58,925 bases of DNA from JBAZAX01 sp964568625 (GCA_964568625.1 CAZMQG010000009.1:1-58925); one strand, 5' to 3'; shown: positions 44,798 through 54,351, counted from the stretch's first letter. Notes: generated by a model from the letters alone, not told the origin. Numbers and translations are program-made.

Positions 44798-44818
44798 ATC
44801 CTGAATCAAGTTCAGGAT
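44798..44818. repeat. Dispersed palindromic repeat, copy 2
   Basis: ATCCTGAA (44798-44805), loop TCAAG, TTCAGGAT (44811-44818), in context TAGATCC ... GATGACA. Counterpart of the unit at 29752-29772; here the palindrome is perfect. Confidence 0.75.
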
Positions 44819-45026
44819 GACAAAATTTGGATTTCCAAAAAATAAGGGCTTGCGAGAAAACTGGCAGATTTTTAAGCAATCGCTCCATCTGAATGGAAAG
44901 AAAATTACCCCAACGCATCTTTTAATGTAATAACACCCGAGAACTACTTCGACTACATAATTTGACACCAATATGACATCATAATGACGCCTACAAAAAT
45001 CATATCTATAAGTGAAATCTCCGACC

Positions 45027-45042
45027 CAGGTTGCTCAACCTG
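45027..45042. repeat. Short palindrome near the transposase unit
   Basis: CAGGTTG-CT-CAACCTG. The string CCCAGGTTGC recurs on the other side of the transposase at 45882-45892, so these may be the terminal repeats recognised by the Y1 transposase. Confidence 0.5.
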
Positions 45043-45060
45043 TTAATATATGCACTAAAT

Positions 45061-45094
45061 GCAAAAAGGGCCGGCGCGAACCGACCCTTTTTGC
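45061..45094. terminator. Hairpin, direct-repeat copy 1 flanking the transposase unit
   Basis: GCAAAAAGGGCCGG (45061-45074), loop CGCGAA, CCGACCCTTTTTGC (45081-45094); one C-A mismatch on the plus strand becomes a G-U pair on the minus strand. A T-run on each side makes it a likely terminator between corC-like and DUF2442 genes. Confidence 0.75.
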
Positions 45095-45141
45095 AAAAAC
45101 ATTTCCCGTGCTTATTTCAAATTTTTTCTTCATAATTTAAA

Positions 45142-45408
45142 TTATTTAGCTTTCAATGGATATGCCTCTGGATTTTTAAACGAATCAATATCCAAATCAA
45201 CATCCAAAGATGGCCAATGCAAATGTTTTTCATGACAAAGCTCGAAATCATAAATTTGATCAATTGTTGCTTTTGCAAACCATGGGTATTCATCGAATGG
45301 CAAAAAGAATTCACGATCATTCACGAAAATCCACATACCCTGTTTTGAGATACCTTGAATCTCAGCAACCGAAATAGCTTTCCCAAGCTTTTTGGATTTC
45401 TTTTTCAT
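45142..45408 (-). CDS. DUF2442 protein
   Basis: 88 aa. The DUF2442 pattern is clear: ISKQGMWIFVNDREFFLPFD, then EYPWFAKATIDQI, LCHEKHLHWPSLDVDLDID and YPLKAK. Members are small, often encoded beside Y1 transposases or as toxin-antitoxin-like partners; function unsettled. I start at ATG 45408; a TTG at 45420 directly follows AAGG and is less likely. It lies just after the transposase stop and is probably translated with it. Confidence 0.85.
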   Translation of the reverse strand: MKKKSKKLGKAISVAEIQGISKQGMWIFVNDREFFLPFDEYPWFAKATIDQIYDFELCHEKHLHWPSLDVDLDIDSFKNPEAYPLKAK

Positions 45409-45422
45409 ATTTTTCCACAACC

Positions 45423-45836
45423 TTACATTTTTAACAATTGCGTCATCTCGTCATCAAACGATTGTTGTTTGTGGTGATTATCCTGATTAATAATATAATT
45501 TTTTAAACCTTCGATTGAAACGCCCGTGCAAGAAAACCATCCATATCCGTTCTGCCAAGCAAAATTGCTGTTATTATTGTAACGCACAAATTGCGAAGAG
45601 TTTGATTTTATGCAACGAACGATTTCTGAAACATTGTGCATTTTTTGAACACAAAAGAAAATATGTATATGATCCTGGGTACCCCCAATTGCTATCACAT
45701 GCCAACCCATTTTTGTCATGATACAATGAATGTATTTGTATAATTCATCGCGGAATTCTGACGCGATAAGTGGATCTCGATTTTTTGTCCCCCACACAAG
45801 ATGGTGATACACACGAACATATGTATTGCTTCCCAC
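45423..45836 (-). CDS. REP-associated tyrosine (Y1, IS200-like) transposase
   Basis: 137 aa single-strand transposase of the HUH superfamily. VRVYHHLVWGTKNRDPLI opens the fold; the metal-binding HUH is His56-x-His58 in DHIHIF; the nucleophile is Tyr114 in GLKNYIINQ. No tnpB. Start is GTG at 45836 with AGGAA six bases upstream. RAYT proteins cut and move short palindromic REP elements, and the region is rich in palindromes (45027, 45879, 44798, 46232), which fits. Intact and probably active or recently active. Confidence 0.9.
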   Translation of the reverse strand: MGSNTYVRVYHHLVWGTKNRDPLIASEFRDELYKYIHCIMTKMGWHVIAIGGTQDHIHIFFCVQKMHNVSEIVRCIKSNSSQFVRYNNNSNFAWQNGYGWFSCTGVSIEGLKNYIINQDNHHKQQSFDDEMTQLLKM

Positions 45837-45878
45837 AACAAATTCCTAAAAATTATATGCTTAAAATTCCGACCGTGT

Positions 45879-45937
45879 TAGCCCCAGGTTGCCGCAATTA
45901 CCGTTGTAAGTCAATTTTAACCCATCACCTGGGGCTA
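45879..45937. repeat. Inverted repeat beside the Y1 transposase
   Basis: TAGCCCCAGGT (45879-45889) pairs with ACCTGGGGCTA (45927-45937), 37 bases apart. It lies about 40 bases upstream of the transposase start, a typical place for the imperfect palindromic end of an IS200-like or RAYT unit. Confidence 0.7.
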
Positions 45938-46162
45938 CATCTATGCCACAGCGTGGAGCACGCAGTTCAATAATTTGGAATTAATTATATTTATTTTCTT
46001 AACACCCATTGTTGAGCTATCCCATTTTGGGATTGCGACATAGAAGTAGGCCATGGTGATGATATTTTACGAGGCTTCTAATCATTGATTGAGCAACCAC
46101 GGGCGAACCACCGACCTTCTTGCCCCACCCTACCACACCATCACACGCCATCCCCACCTCAT

Positions 46163-46196
46163 GCAAAAAGGGCCGGCGCGAACCGACCCTTCTTGC
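46163..46196. terminator. Hairpin, direct-repeat copy 2 flanking the transposase unit
   Basis: GCAAAAAGGGCCGG, loop CGCGAA, CCGACCCTTCTTGC: one base different from the copy at 45061-45094. It lies about 80 bases downstream of the stop of the 46276 gene on the minus strand and may terminate it. Confidence 0.7.
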
Positions 46197-46236
46197 AAAT
46201 ATATTCTAAGCTGAGCCAGCCATCTCAACAAGCGCT

Positions 46237-46259
46237 CGTCCTGAGCTTGTCGAAGGACG
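46237..46259. repeat. Widespread CGTCCT...AGGACG palindrome
   Basis: CGTCCT and AGGACG flank GAGCTTGTCGA. An outer CCAGCC / GGCTGG pair lies around it. This type of small intergenic palindrome occurs in many unrelated genomes and produces the familiar spurious peptide LVLSLSKDG when translated. Confidence 0.7.
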
Positions 46260-46275
46260 GCTGGAATCTACTTTT

Positions 46276-48198
46276 TTAGAATCTAATCTGACATGCGCAA
46301 TGTACGTCAGCATCAACAGGCAAGTTTTGACCTGCGAATGTATACAGACCGCCAACGGAGGTTGTGCAGTACTTGCTTAGATTGTAAGAACCTTCTAAGC
46401 GTACTCTGTGTCCCCATGCTTCTGTATTCATACGAGCAACACCACCATCAAGCGTCATTGGGCAAGCAATCCATTCGGTACCTGCAACTGTGGCAGTAGC
46501 TGGGGTTGAACCTGTTCCCCAAACTTTTCCAAGCCAAGATTCTTGAGTCTTATCTTTGAAGTCAATGTGATCTTCTGTCTTGTAATAAAGTTGGTAACCG
46601 ATCATACCATTGATCTTCTTGGATTTTGGATGTGTAAAGTTGAAGTCAAGGTTGCCAAGGAAGTATCCATAGTCAACACTTGCTGCAGCTTCTGGTCCAA
46701 AGTTTTTGATTGTTGCGCCTTTGTAAGCAGCCGCACGATGTTCTGTTTTTTCAAGAGCAAAGTTGTAAGAGAGATCAAGCTTTACGTTCATGCAACGTAT
46801 TGCTTGCCATGCTGCCAATGCACCGATCTTGATTTCCCAGTGGCTACCGTTACCCATTTGTACGCGGAATGGGTTGCCTGCATAGTCAGATCCGCCGTTG
46901 CCGGTTGGGAACTTAACGCCCAAGCAGAGCTCGCCTCTCCATTTGTCATTGAATGAGTGTTCATAGAAAATTTCAGCTGGAATATCGCCCAAACCTGTTT
47001 GTTCATCTGTTGCTATTACAAAACCGCGGTCTGCAAGCCATTGTTCAACATCACCATTGTAATAAAGCAAAAGACCATCAATAAAATCTACACCATTTGC
47101 TGATGTATTGATTGGTTCACCATTAAAACCATGAATTGATGTTGCCCAAAGATCTTTTCCTGAATCAGAATCCAAATCCAAGTCGTTATAATTTCCGACC
47201 TTGGTAAATGCAGCAGCAACTGCACCATTTAAACCAAGATCACCTGCAACCGGGCCGGAACCGTCAACATTTAATTGTACAAGATTACTATTAGGAGCAG
47301 CAATGCCAGTAGCATTTGGATATACAATTCTTGTCCCTGCTTCTTCTTGACCATTATGAACAAACCCTGTTGCTACATCTTGCAAAATTGCTCCGCCTTG
47401 TCCACGTGTTGGCTCGCCAGATTTTCTAGCTTTTATAATCGCAAAAGGAACTTGCCCTGCATCACTGCCATATGATTCAGTGTTAGCTGCAGTATACTTA
47501 ACGTTTGCTAATGATACGCCTTCATTATTACCAAGAGGTTGGTAAGCAGCACGAACATACCCACCTGCAGTCTTATAAAGTAACCCACGCAATAATGCTA
47601 ATCTGTAAGAACTGATTGATCCAATCACTCCATCAGCAGCGCCAGCTTTAAATGGATTTACGCCTCTTACTTCACCCTTGAGTACATCACCTTGTAAACC
47701 AAGAGCATTTCTCTCAGCTTCATCATCACGTTCCATTCTTACCCAACGGATAGGCAAGCTACCGCGAATACCAATGCGGCCTTTGTTATTCCATACAGGA
47801 TAATCCCAGCTTGCGCCAAAGAATACGCCTGCTTCTGAATAAGAAACACGAGGAGCAAGTTTGGTTGTCTTGAGGTATGGATTGTAGTTTTCTGTCAATC
47901 CAAGTTCCCAAGTCTGTCCATTTTCAAACGACTCACTGACGGTAAATGATTCTTTACCAAAAAGCAGTTGTGCTAATGGATGTGTTTCTGTCCCATGTTT
48001 AATAAATGCATCTTCAGTCTCTCTGAAGTGTGCAGTTGTGAAATATGTAAAATTGGATTTTTTCTTGTGCAGTTTATCAAATGAGTAGTGCAGTGGACCC
48101 ATTTGCGTAGCAATCGGAGCACGAAAATCCGTTGCAGCAAGCTGTCCTACAAGCCCGAGGCCTGCAAGCACCGCTACCTTCATTAGATTTTTTCTCAT
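46276..48198 (-). CDS. Large outer-membrane beta-barrel protein
   Basis: 640 aa. Signal peptide MKVAVLAGLGLVGQLAA. The mature protein alternates amphipathic strands (ARVSYSEAGVFFGASWDY-like segments, GRIGIRGSLPIRWV, LGVKFPTGNGG, MNVKLDLSYNF, FLGNLDFNF, VRLEGSYNLSKY) and ends CACQIRF with C-terminal Phe. Loops are long and Gly/Asn/Ala-rich. No porin family recognised. By eye its base composition is more GC-rich than most of the window, as is the adjacent 1922-aa gene, which fits high expression or a different origin. The ribosome site is AGGGAG. It follows the 1922-aa gene after 86 bases containing a hairpin, so the two may share a transcript. Confidence 0.85.
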   Translation of the reverse strand: MRKNLMKVAVLAGLGLVGQLAATDFRAPIATQMGPLHYSFDKLHKKKSNFTYFTTAHFRETEDAFIKHGTETHPLAQLLFGKESFTVSESFENGQTWELGLTENYNPYLKTTKLAPRVSYSEAGVFFGASWDYPVWNNKGRIGIRGSLPIRWVRMERDDEAERNALGLQGDVLKGEVRGVNPFKAGAADGVIGSISSYRLALLRGLLYKTAGGYVRAAYQPLGNNEGVSLANVKYTAANTESYGSDAGQVPFAIIKARKSGEPTRGQGGAILQDVATGFVHNGQEEAGTRIVYPNATGIAAPNSNLVQLNVDGSGPVAGDLGLNGAVAAAFTKVGNYNDLDLDSDSGKDLWATSIHGFNGEPINTSANGVDFIDGLLLYYNGDVEQWLADRGFVIATDEQTGLGDIPAEIFYEHSFNDKWRGELCLGVKFPTGNGGSDYAGNPFRVQMGNGSHWEIKIGALAAWQAIRCMNVKLDLSYNFALEKTEHRAAAYKGATIKNFGPEAAASVDYGYFLGNLDFNFTHPKSKKINGMIGYQLYYKTEDHIDFKDKTQESWLGKVWGTGSTPATATVAGTEWIACPMTLDGGVARMNTEAWGHRVRLEGSYNLSKYCTTSVGGLYTFAGQNLPVDADVHCACQIRF

Positions 48199-48249
48199 TA
48201 TAACTCCCTAGAAATTACTGTGTTTGTGTTATATTAAACACTTTTTTGA

Positions 48250-48272
48250 GCAGGGGAGAAAAACTCCCCTGC
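48250..48272. terminator. Hairpin between the giant surface protein and barrel genes
   Basis: GCAGGGGAG (48250-48258) pairs with CTCCCCTGC (48264-48272) around AAAAA. On the minus strand no T-run follows, so an attenuator or mRNA processing/stability hairpin between two genes of unequal expression is more likely than a full terminator. Confidence 0.65.
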
Positions 48273-48284
48273 CGTTATTTCAAA

Positions 48285-51200
48285 TTATGAATTACGATTT
48301 CCAAATACGGATGGATCAACATCACCATCGTTACGAGCGTCGATGTAACCAAGGTTGAGTGATTCACGTACATCACCATTGATGTTACCTGGGTTGGCCA
48401 AACGTACAATTCTGTCTGTAAGTTCTGGATATAGAACATTTTGTATATCAAGATTTACAAATCCAATTACCGGAGCGAATTGTGTTGAACCCAATGCAAC
48501 TCTCTTAGCTTGTTGTAATTGATATGGGTTAAATCCAAAGTAATTGAACATTGCGTAACCAGGTGTATTCCAAGTTTCAGGGTCCGTAATATCTGCAGCA
48601 GCAAATGATACGGAACGTCCGCCGTTCCAATCAATAATTTCAGATGCATCGGCACTGACCAATGAGTTCAAGATGATACCGGCTGAACCAAGAATTGTGT
48701 AAGCTTCACCATTTGAAAGCTTACCGGCGTAATCCCAAATATTTACAGGATAGAACTTACGTGTTGTGCTACCATCCCAATTTGTCCAAGGAATATTCAT
48801 CAAGTTTCCACCACCACGAACAATTGCTTGGTTTCCGCCTGCAAGACGCACTCTGTGGATTCCGGCTGGGCCGTAAGCCATGATTGATGCGGTTGATTTA
48901 GAACCATCAGCAATATTGCTGTGTTGGAAGATACCATTCTTGATTTCTACAGATGTTCTGTAAACGTTATAAAGAGGAGCTACCTGCCATGCATTGCCCT
49001 CTTCTTCATATGTGCCGTTTCCATCAGGTGTAAATACTGGGTAGCCATCGGAACCAATTACAGCCTTACCGTTTGCATCAAGCACTGGGTTTACACCTCT
49101 TAATGCATTTCCGTTAGGTTGTCCACCGTTCTTATTGATCAAGCCGGCTGCAAGACCGAAGAAGCCTTCACGATTGATTTGGAACATAGCCTCAGGGCCG
49201 TCCATTTCAAGAGTAAATCTTACTTCGCCGTTTTCTAAATTGGTAGTGTTACCAACTTGGAATGTACCACCTGACATATTCTCATCACCAACATAACATG
49301 CTGCTTGACGTTTAATACTGAGTGTGATCGATGTTTGTGGGGTAAGCTTATCAGATTCTACTGATACGCGTACATCACCATTGATCAACATCTTAGCTGT
49401 CTTGTTCAACCAGATATCGCCTTTACCAATCAACTTGATTGTGTCATAGGCTGTTTGAGACAAGGAAGCGTATACGCCTGGGATTTCACGACCTTCAAAT
49501 ACGAATTGAGATTCGTCATTGAAGTAAAGAACTACGCCACCGTCTGAAGCAACGTCACGTGATGGGAAGCGGATTGAAGCGCCATCTTCAAGAACAAGTC
49601 TTACTTGTCCTGAGAATTCGATTTCTTGACGATATTCTGCTTGTCCGAATGCACTTAAATCAAGACATGCACCAGCAGGAACTCTGATTTCACGAGGTAA
49701 ATCAGAGTAGAATGTCAATCTGTTAACGCCATCTTTACCAAAGTCCGTTGTTGCAATCAATGGTAGATTGTCAGCAACAATAAGATCGGAGTTAAGATTA
49801 ATTGTCATATCACCAAGAGGAGCGATTGAGACATACTCTTTGCCAAGAAGGTTCCAGGCGCTGAGTGAGTTTTCGTTCCAATCTCTGGATCCAAGACCAA
49901 TTGTTCCACCCTTTTCTCCGAAGAGAACAGCGTGTGCACCTTCACCAATGAAGTGCTCTGTGAACAAGTCAGCTTCTGTCTTTTGTGAAACAATCTCACG
50001 TACGCGAGCTGCAATTGGCCAATAGCCATCGCCACCTACGTTAACTGAGAATGGATCTGCCATTGTTGCACCGGCTACACGGAGCTGCTTGATATCATCT
50101 TCAGGCCCAATGTAGAACAAGTATGTAGGACGTGCGATAGGAGCATCTGGGCTCTCTGTTGCACGTGTTAAGAACTTGCTGATTTCGCTTGTTACAGCTG
50201 ATCTGATTGTAGATGCAGTTCTTGTACCTTTAACTGTTCTCTTTAGGCCTTTTGTTTGTGAAAGTGATGGAAGTGGATCTCTTTGGTACCAACCAATTAA
50301 CATCTCTTCTACACCGCTTTCATCAGCGCGTACTGTTCTTGTGTTTTCAGCCTTATTATCTGCATATTTGCTTTGGTTTGCATCAATACGAATCAAACCA
50401 TTTGTTTCAACTGCACCACGGGCTTCCATCATCTCTTGTGTTAGACCCCATGGTTGAACAGCATATGTCTTTGAAAAGACTACTTGATCAGCAGGAAGAT
50501 CAAAAATTCCGCTGAATTGATAATCTCTGTAATAAAGATATGAATCCCAATCATTCCACATTAATTTTGCAATCATTGTGTCAATATATGTTACAGGGGT
50601 TCTGTTATTACGTGTTGTAGGATCAAGAGGATCAAAACCGCTTGCAGCAATTGTTATTTTTCCACCATGACTGTCATAGATTACGCCATCTCTGACATAT
50701 AATCCTGTTTCTGAAGAATCTGCCGACATAGATGTAATTGGAGGAAGAACAGCTAATGCGTCTTTATTCCAACTACCAAATGTAATCAAATCTCCATCAG
50801 AGTTACCAGCTGGAGTTTGTTCACCGTTACCTATGCAAAGCACACCAGGATTTGCAGGATATGTTTCATGCATTACATCAAGAGGGAAAATCAAATGAGG
50901 TGTTGCTGTTGAAATTGTTCTTGCATCATAAGGCATTGCTGGGAATGGGTTGCCATCTTCATCAATTGTTCCTGCGTCAGCAAATGGGAATACCATGTCA
51001 GGTGCATCTGGATAGAATACTGAGCTTGTTGTTGTCATTCTTGGCCAACCGATCAGCATGTTGCAATGTGCAGCTTCTGCATCCGGTTGAGAAAGCATAA
51101 ACAAGTGATGTGCATTTTGGTTTTTGTAACTTGCGCCTAATAACTTTGGATATTCATCACCACGCAACAATGTTAATTGTGCTGTGGATGAAGCTTCAGG

Positions 51201-54053
51201 AGCTTCAACAGGTTTGTTGCCTTTGTATATGTTTACAAATGCACTTTCTGTTGCATAGTTGGATGACTCATCAGCCATTGGAGCATTCATACTGCTGAAT
51301 TGCAATACACGTCCAAAGCCTTTTCCTAATGTATCAAGTACATCACCATGATCAAAGAAAGTAATATTACTATCATTGTTTCCTGTTGCATCTGTTAAAC
51401 CAGGGATATCTCTTACAACAAATCGTACACCTGATACGCAAGCAGATTCATGTAATCCAAATGATGAATTAAAGAATCTGATTTCTGGTAAACGGAATCT
51501 GTCTGGAGAGAAATCATAATTAGCATCTGCATCATACTGACTGTCTGTGAAGAAATAAACTTCACCGCCGGTATAAGCTGGATCTGAGTTTGCAGGAATT
51601 CCATCAACATATTTTGATGCATCATCGTGACGCAAAATTGTATCAAACAATTGTGCGTTGAAGTTAAAGAACATTGCTGGAGAATTATAACGAGGATACA
51701 TTGTTCCATCTTTTAATAATGGACGATTAAAGTTTGTGCCCAACGTTCTTGTACGCAAACCTAATACTGCTGGATATTGAATTTCACGTCCGGTGTAATC
51801 TCTTACAACTGACGACATTTCAATTGTACCATTGTTATATGCTGTTGCATAATCACGAGCAACTAAAGATGTTGCATAAGGATCTACGTATAATGTTGTA
51901 TTCAACATTCCATGAGTAGAAAGTTTACCTTCTACATCAAGAACATGGATTCCTTCGCCTTCAGCTTGTACCATTTCGTTTGGATCAAGCTGCCAGCCAT
52001 TATATGCTGCACCAACTACCTGTCCATCAACTTTCTCACCAACGGCTAATGCTTGATCGTAATCAAGTAATTTATCGCCGATTGGATCATCTAAGTATGG
52101 ATCTTCAAGTCTTGCCCAGAAATTGAAAATATATCCAAATGGTACATCAATGTATGTATCATATGCGCTAGTTTCTGCATTATAAATAGGCAATCTGCTT
52201 GCAGCCGATTCCATAAAGTATGCAACGCCATTACCACGAAGAACTATTTGAGCATGTCTTGCGTTTTCGCCCTTCAAGAATGGGTTACCAGCAGCATATT
52301 CAACTGATTCATCTGAGAATAATGATTCATCAACATTATCAATGATAAGAGCTGATGGGTTTCTCTTTTTGAGTAAAGAGTTATCACCAAGATCATATTC
52401 TGCAATTGGATCTACTTGATTCAATGCACCTGCAACATATGCCAAACCTGTGTTATCATAAATATCCATAACACCGTTGATACCAATGATAAATCCACGA
52501 CGTACGTTTGATTCAGTATTGTTATACCAAGCCCAATCATAGCCATACATTGTATCATCGTAAGCATACCAATATGGATCGGATGCTAATGTACCATGGT
52601 TTTGTACATCGTTAATAACCCAGAGCAAACGTTTATTTGCTGGATCATCAACAACAGGTTTTGCTATTGTTGAATCTGCATAATACTTATTATCAACAAT
52701 ATTAAATTTAGCAGTGATACCTGCAGGAACACTGTAATCAACCAAGCTCTCAGCTACTTGTGTTTCAGGATTATATGTAAGAATAGAAGCATCATCAAAG
52801 TCTGGTACATAGTGTCCTGCTACGATAACTGCAGCATCATTGAATGGATATTTGTTAGCAATTTCATAATAATATGCATAAGGATTTTCTGCACCAGGAC
52901 CATCTTCATACTCCCACTGCATATCATATGCACCTTTTAAGAAGAGAATCAATCGGCCTGAACCAACCAAGTTTGTTGGATCAAATGCTAAAGCAGCATT
53001 TCCGCCGGCTTCTGTTCCACCGTCAGCTAAGCCAGTTGTATTGTCTGACAAGTAGGTAATCAATGAGTTGTAACCAACATAAACCATCGAACGTGCAGCT
53101 GGTGCACATGCGTTTTTACGTTCAAAAACAACTTTGTTTTGACCTGCAGCTACTTGCGCATCTGTTTGGTCCATGCAAAGGAACACTTTTGTTCCTGCTG
53201 CATCGTTTGAAAGGGCATCCCATGTAATTTCGCCCGTTACAGGGTCAATAGAAATTCCATTGGTCTTATCAATGCCACCATCAAAAGAAACAATTGTTCC
53301 ATCGGAAAGGATAAACTTCGTTTGTCCTGCTCCTTTGAAAACAATTACCATGTCGTAAATGTCGCCTTCAGCTTTGTTAACACGTACATAACCATCACTG
53401 TTAACGGTTTCTGAAGGAAGCTTGCCAACTTTGCGACCTCTGAAAGTAACATCTGTTTGAACGTTAACAGTAAGATTTTTTCCTGTTGCAACGTTAAACA
53501 CAACCATTGAATAACCAGAACCTGGAGTAATTTGTCTGGTATATGGATCTGTGTAATCTGAAATGTATGGTTCAATAATTGTTGGAACAGTTTCGCCACT
53601 TTCTACAGATGCTTCACTTCTTACAAAGTTAACAACTGCATCAGCAGCCTGCACATCAATGTGCACATTACCATCGATCTTCAATGGACATTGAATTGGA
53701 AATCCATCTTCATCGAGAACTTCTGCACCATCTGCATCGTGCAATGTACCATAAATATTTAATGTATTTTCTATAACTGAATCACAAACGGCTACAGATT
53801 CAAAACTTGAATTCGTATCGTTATAACCGTAGTCAATATTCCAAATGCGATCACCATCTACATAAACCCCACCCGTTGTTGCAATAAGATACTCACTAGT
53901 TGCATCTGGACTGTCTGGGTCCGGGAAAGTCACGCCGGCATCAAAAACGTCATCGCCAATCGGCATCCAATCTACTACATCCGCCCGGGTCACAACGAAA
54001 GGTAACCCCAAAAGCGCTGCGGAGAACAATAACATTCGCAGTTTTTTATTCAT
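48285..54053 (-). CDS. Giant exported surface protein, 1922 aa
   Basis: The longest gene here. Signal peptide MLLFSAALLGLPFVVTRADV. The mature protein is acidic, rich in Asp, Asn, Gly, Tyr and Thr, and very poor in Cys, with many short beta-strand patterns (RLILFLKGAYDMQW; AQIVLRGNGVAYFME; VRLVLEDGASIRFPS; GDVRVSVES), the look of a beta-helix or beta-solenoid adhesin or S-layer-like protein. Similar phrases on structural themes recur, but I see no exact long repeat. There is no autotransporter barrel and no C-terminal Phe (ends FGNRNS), so it needs a partner for attachment; the barrel protein encoded next is a candidate. A promoter is predicted at 54352-54379 with a long leader of nearly 300 nt. 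Confidence 0.85.
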   Translation of the reverse strand: MNKKLRMLLFSAALLGLPFVVTRADVVDWMPIGDDVFDAGVTFPDPDSPDATSEYLIATTGGVYVDGDRIWNIDYGYNDTNSSFESVAVCDSVIENTLNIYGTLHDADGAEVLDEDGFPIQCPLKIDGNVHIDVQAADAVVNFVRSEASVESGETVPTIIEPYISDYTDPYTRQITPGSGYSMVVFNVATGKNLTVNVQTDVTFRGRKVGKLPSETVNSDGYVRVNKAEGDIYDMVIVFKGAGQTKFILSDGTIVSFDGGIDKTNGISIDPVTGEITWDALSNDAAGTKVFLCMDQTDAQVAAGQNKVVFERKNACAPAARSMVYVGYNSLITYLSDNTTGLADGGTEAGGNAALAFDPTNLVGSGRLILFLKGAYDMQWEYEDGPGAENPYAYYYEIANKYPFNDAAVIVAGHYVPDFDDASILTYNPETQVAESLVDYSVPAGITAKFNIVDNKYYADSTIAKPVVDDPANKRLLWVINDVQNHGTLASDPYWYAYDDTMYGYDWAWYNNTESNVRRGFIIGINGVMDIYDNTGLAYVAGALNQVDPIAEYDLGDNSLLKKRNPSALIIDNVDESLFSDESVEYAAGNPFLKGENARHAQIVLRGNGVAYFMESAASRLPIYNAETSAYDTYIDVPFGYIFNFWARLEDPYLDDPIGDKLLDYDQALAVGEKVDGQVVGAAYNGWQLDPNEMVQAEGEGIHVLDVEGKLSTHGMLNTTLYVDPYATSLVARDYATAYNNGTIEMSSVVRDYTGREIQYPAVLGLRTRTLGTNFNRPLLKDGTMYPRYNSPAMFFNFNAQLFDTILRHDDASKYVDGIPANSDPAYTGGEVYFFTDSQYDADANYDFSPDRFRLPEIRFFNSSFGLHESACVSGVRFVVRDIPGLTDATGNNDSNITFFDHGDVLDTLGKGFGRVLQFSSMNAPMADESSNYATESAFVNIYKGNKPVEAPEASSTAQLTLLRGDEYPKLLGASYKNQNAHHLFMLSQPDAEAAHCNMLIGWPRMTTTSSVFYPDAPDMVFPFADAGTIDEDGNPFPAMPYDARTISTATPHLIFPLDVMHETYPANPGVLCIGNGEQTPAGNSDGDLITFGSWNKDALAVLPPITSMSADSSETGLYVRDGVIYDSHGGKITIAASGFDPLDPTTRNNRTPVTYIDTMIAKLMWNDWDSYLYYRDYQFSGIFDLPADQVVFSKTYAVQPWGLTQEMMEARGAVETNGLIRIDANQSKYADNKAENTRTVRADESGVEEMLIGWYQRDPLPSLSQTKGLKRTVKGTRTASTIRSAVTSEISKFLTRATESPDAPIARPTYLFYIGPEDDIKQLRVAGATMADPFSVNVGGDGYWPIAARVREIVSQKTEADLFTEHFIGEGAHAVLFGEKGGTIGLGSRDWNENSLSAWNLLGKEYVSIAPLGDMTINLNSDLIVADNLPLIATTDFGKDGVNRLTFYSDLPREIRVPAGACLDLSAFGQAEYRQEIEFSGQVRLVLEDGASIRFPSRDVASDGGVVLYFNDESQFVFEGREIPGVYASLSQTAYDTIKLIGKGDIWLNKTAKMLINGDVRVSVESDKLTPQTSITLSIKRQAACYVGDENMSGGTFQVGNTTNLENGEVRFTLEMDGPEAMFQINREGFFGLAAGLINKNGGQPNGNALRGVNPVLDANGKAVIGSDGYPVFTPDGNGTYEEEGNAWQVAPLYNVYRTSVEIKNGIFQHSNIADGSKSTASIMAYGPAGIHRVRLAGGNQAIVRGGGNLMNIPWTNWDGSTTRKFYPVNIWDYAGKLSNGEAYTILGSAGIILNSLVSADASEIIDWNGGRSVSFAAADITDPETWNTPGYAMFNYFGFNPYQLQQAKRVALGSTQFAPVIGFVNLDIQNVLYPELTDRIVRLANPGNINGDVRESLNLGYIDARNDGDVDPSVFGNRNS

Positions 54054-54351
54054 CTAACTACTCCTTTTTTAGGAAATACCTAAAAAACACACTATCATAA
54101 ACAATATTCCTTAAATTGTGGACCTTTCTATGCCGCACCCTCCTTTCTTCTACTTAAAGTCTTTGAAACCAAAAACCTCAACTAAAACGTTAAGAAGTCT
54201 TGTAATATACCGTACTTCCGACCTAAAAATCTGATTTGATAAAGAGAAAACTAAAGATATAAAGAAACAAGAAGATAAATTTGAATATATGAATGTCTTC
54301 ATATCCTCTCCCCTTTGTTACTACTCGTTCGAACTAGCTTCATTCATGATA

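Larger units (their letters stand above)
44709..45141. other. Repeat-rich intergenic region
   Basis: No gene in these 433 bases. In order: two tandem copies of a roughly 31-bp unit containing CACTCCAAAGTTT (44727-44757 and 44758-44788), the dispersed palindrome at 44798-44818, a short palindrome at 45027-45042 and a hairpin at 45061-45094 that is repeated at 46163-46196. Confidence 0.65.
45837..46275. other. Repeat-rich intergenic region downstream of the 640-aa barrel gene
   Basis: No supported gene. It holds an inverted repeat at 45879-45937, a C-rich stretch near 46095-46160, the second copy of the flanking hairpin at 46163-46196, and a CGTCCTGAGCTTGTCGAAGG palindrome near 46237-46259 of a kind found in very many bacterial genomes. 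Confidence 0.65.

Noticed and set aside
45879..46000. Possible CRISPR repeat from TAGCCCCAGG copies
   Set aside because: Only one inverted pair, with no regularly spaced direct repeats or spacers and no cas genes.
46085..46279. 64-codon open frame containing LVLSLSKDG
   Set aside because: This peptide is the well-known translation of a widespread intergenic palindrome; the frame also crosses a terminator-like hairpin and has no ribosome site.
50176..50515. Plus-strand open frames within the giant surface gene
   Set aside because: Several overlapping frames of 60-90 codons occur opposite this gene because of its codon bias; none has a ribosome site or recognisable protein features.
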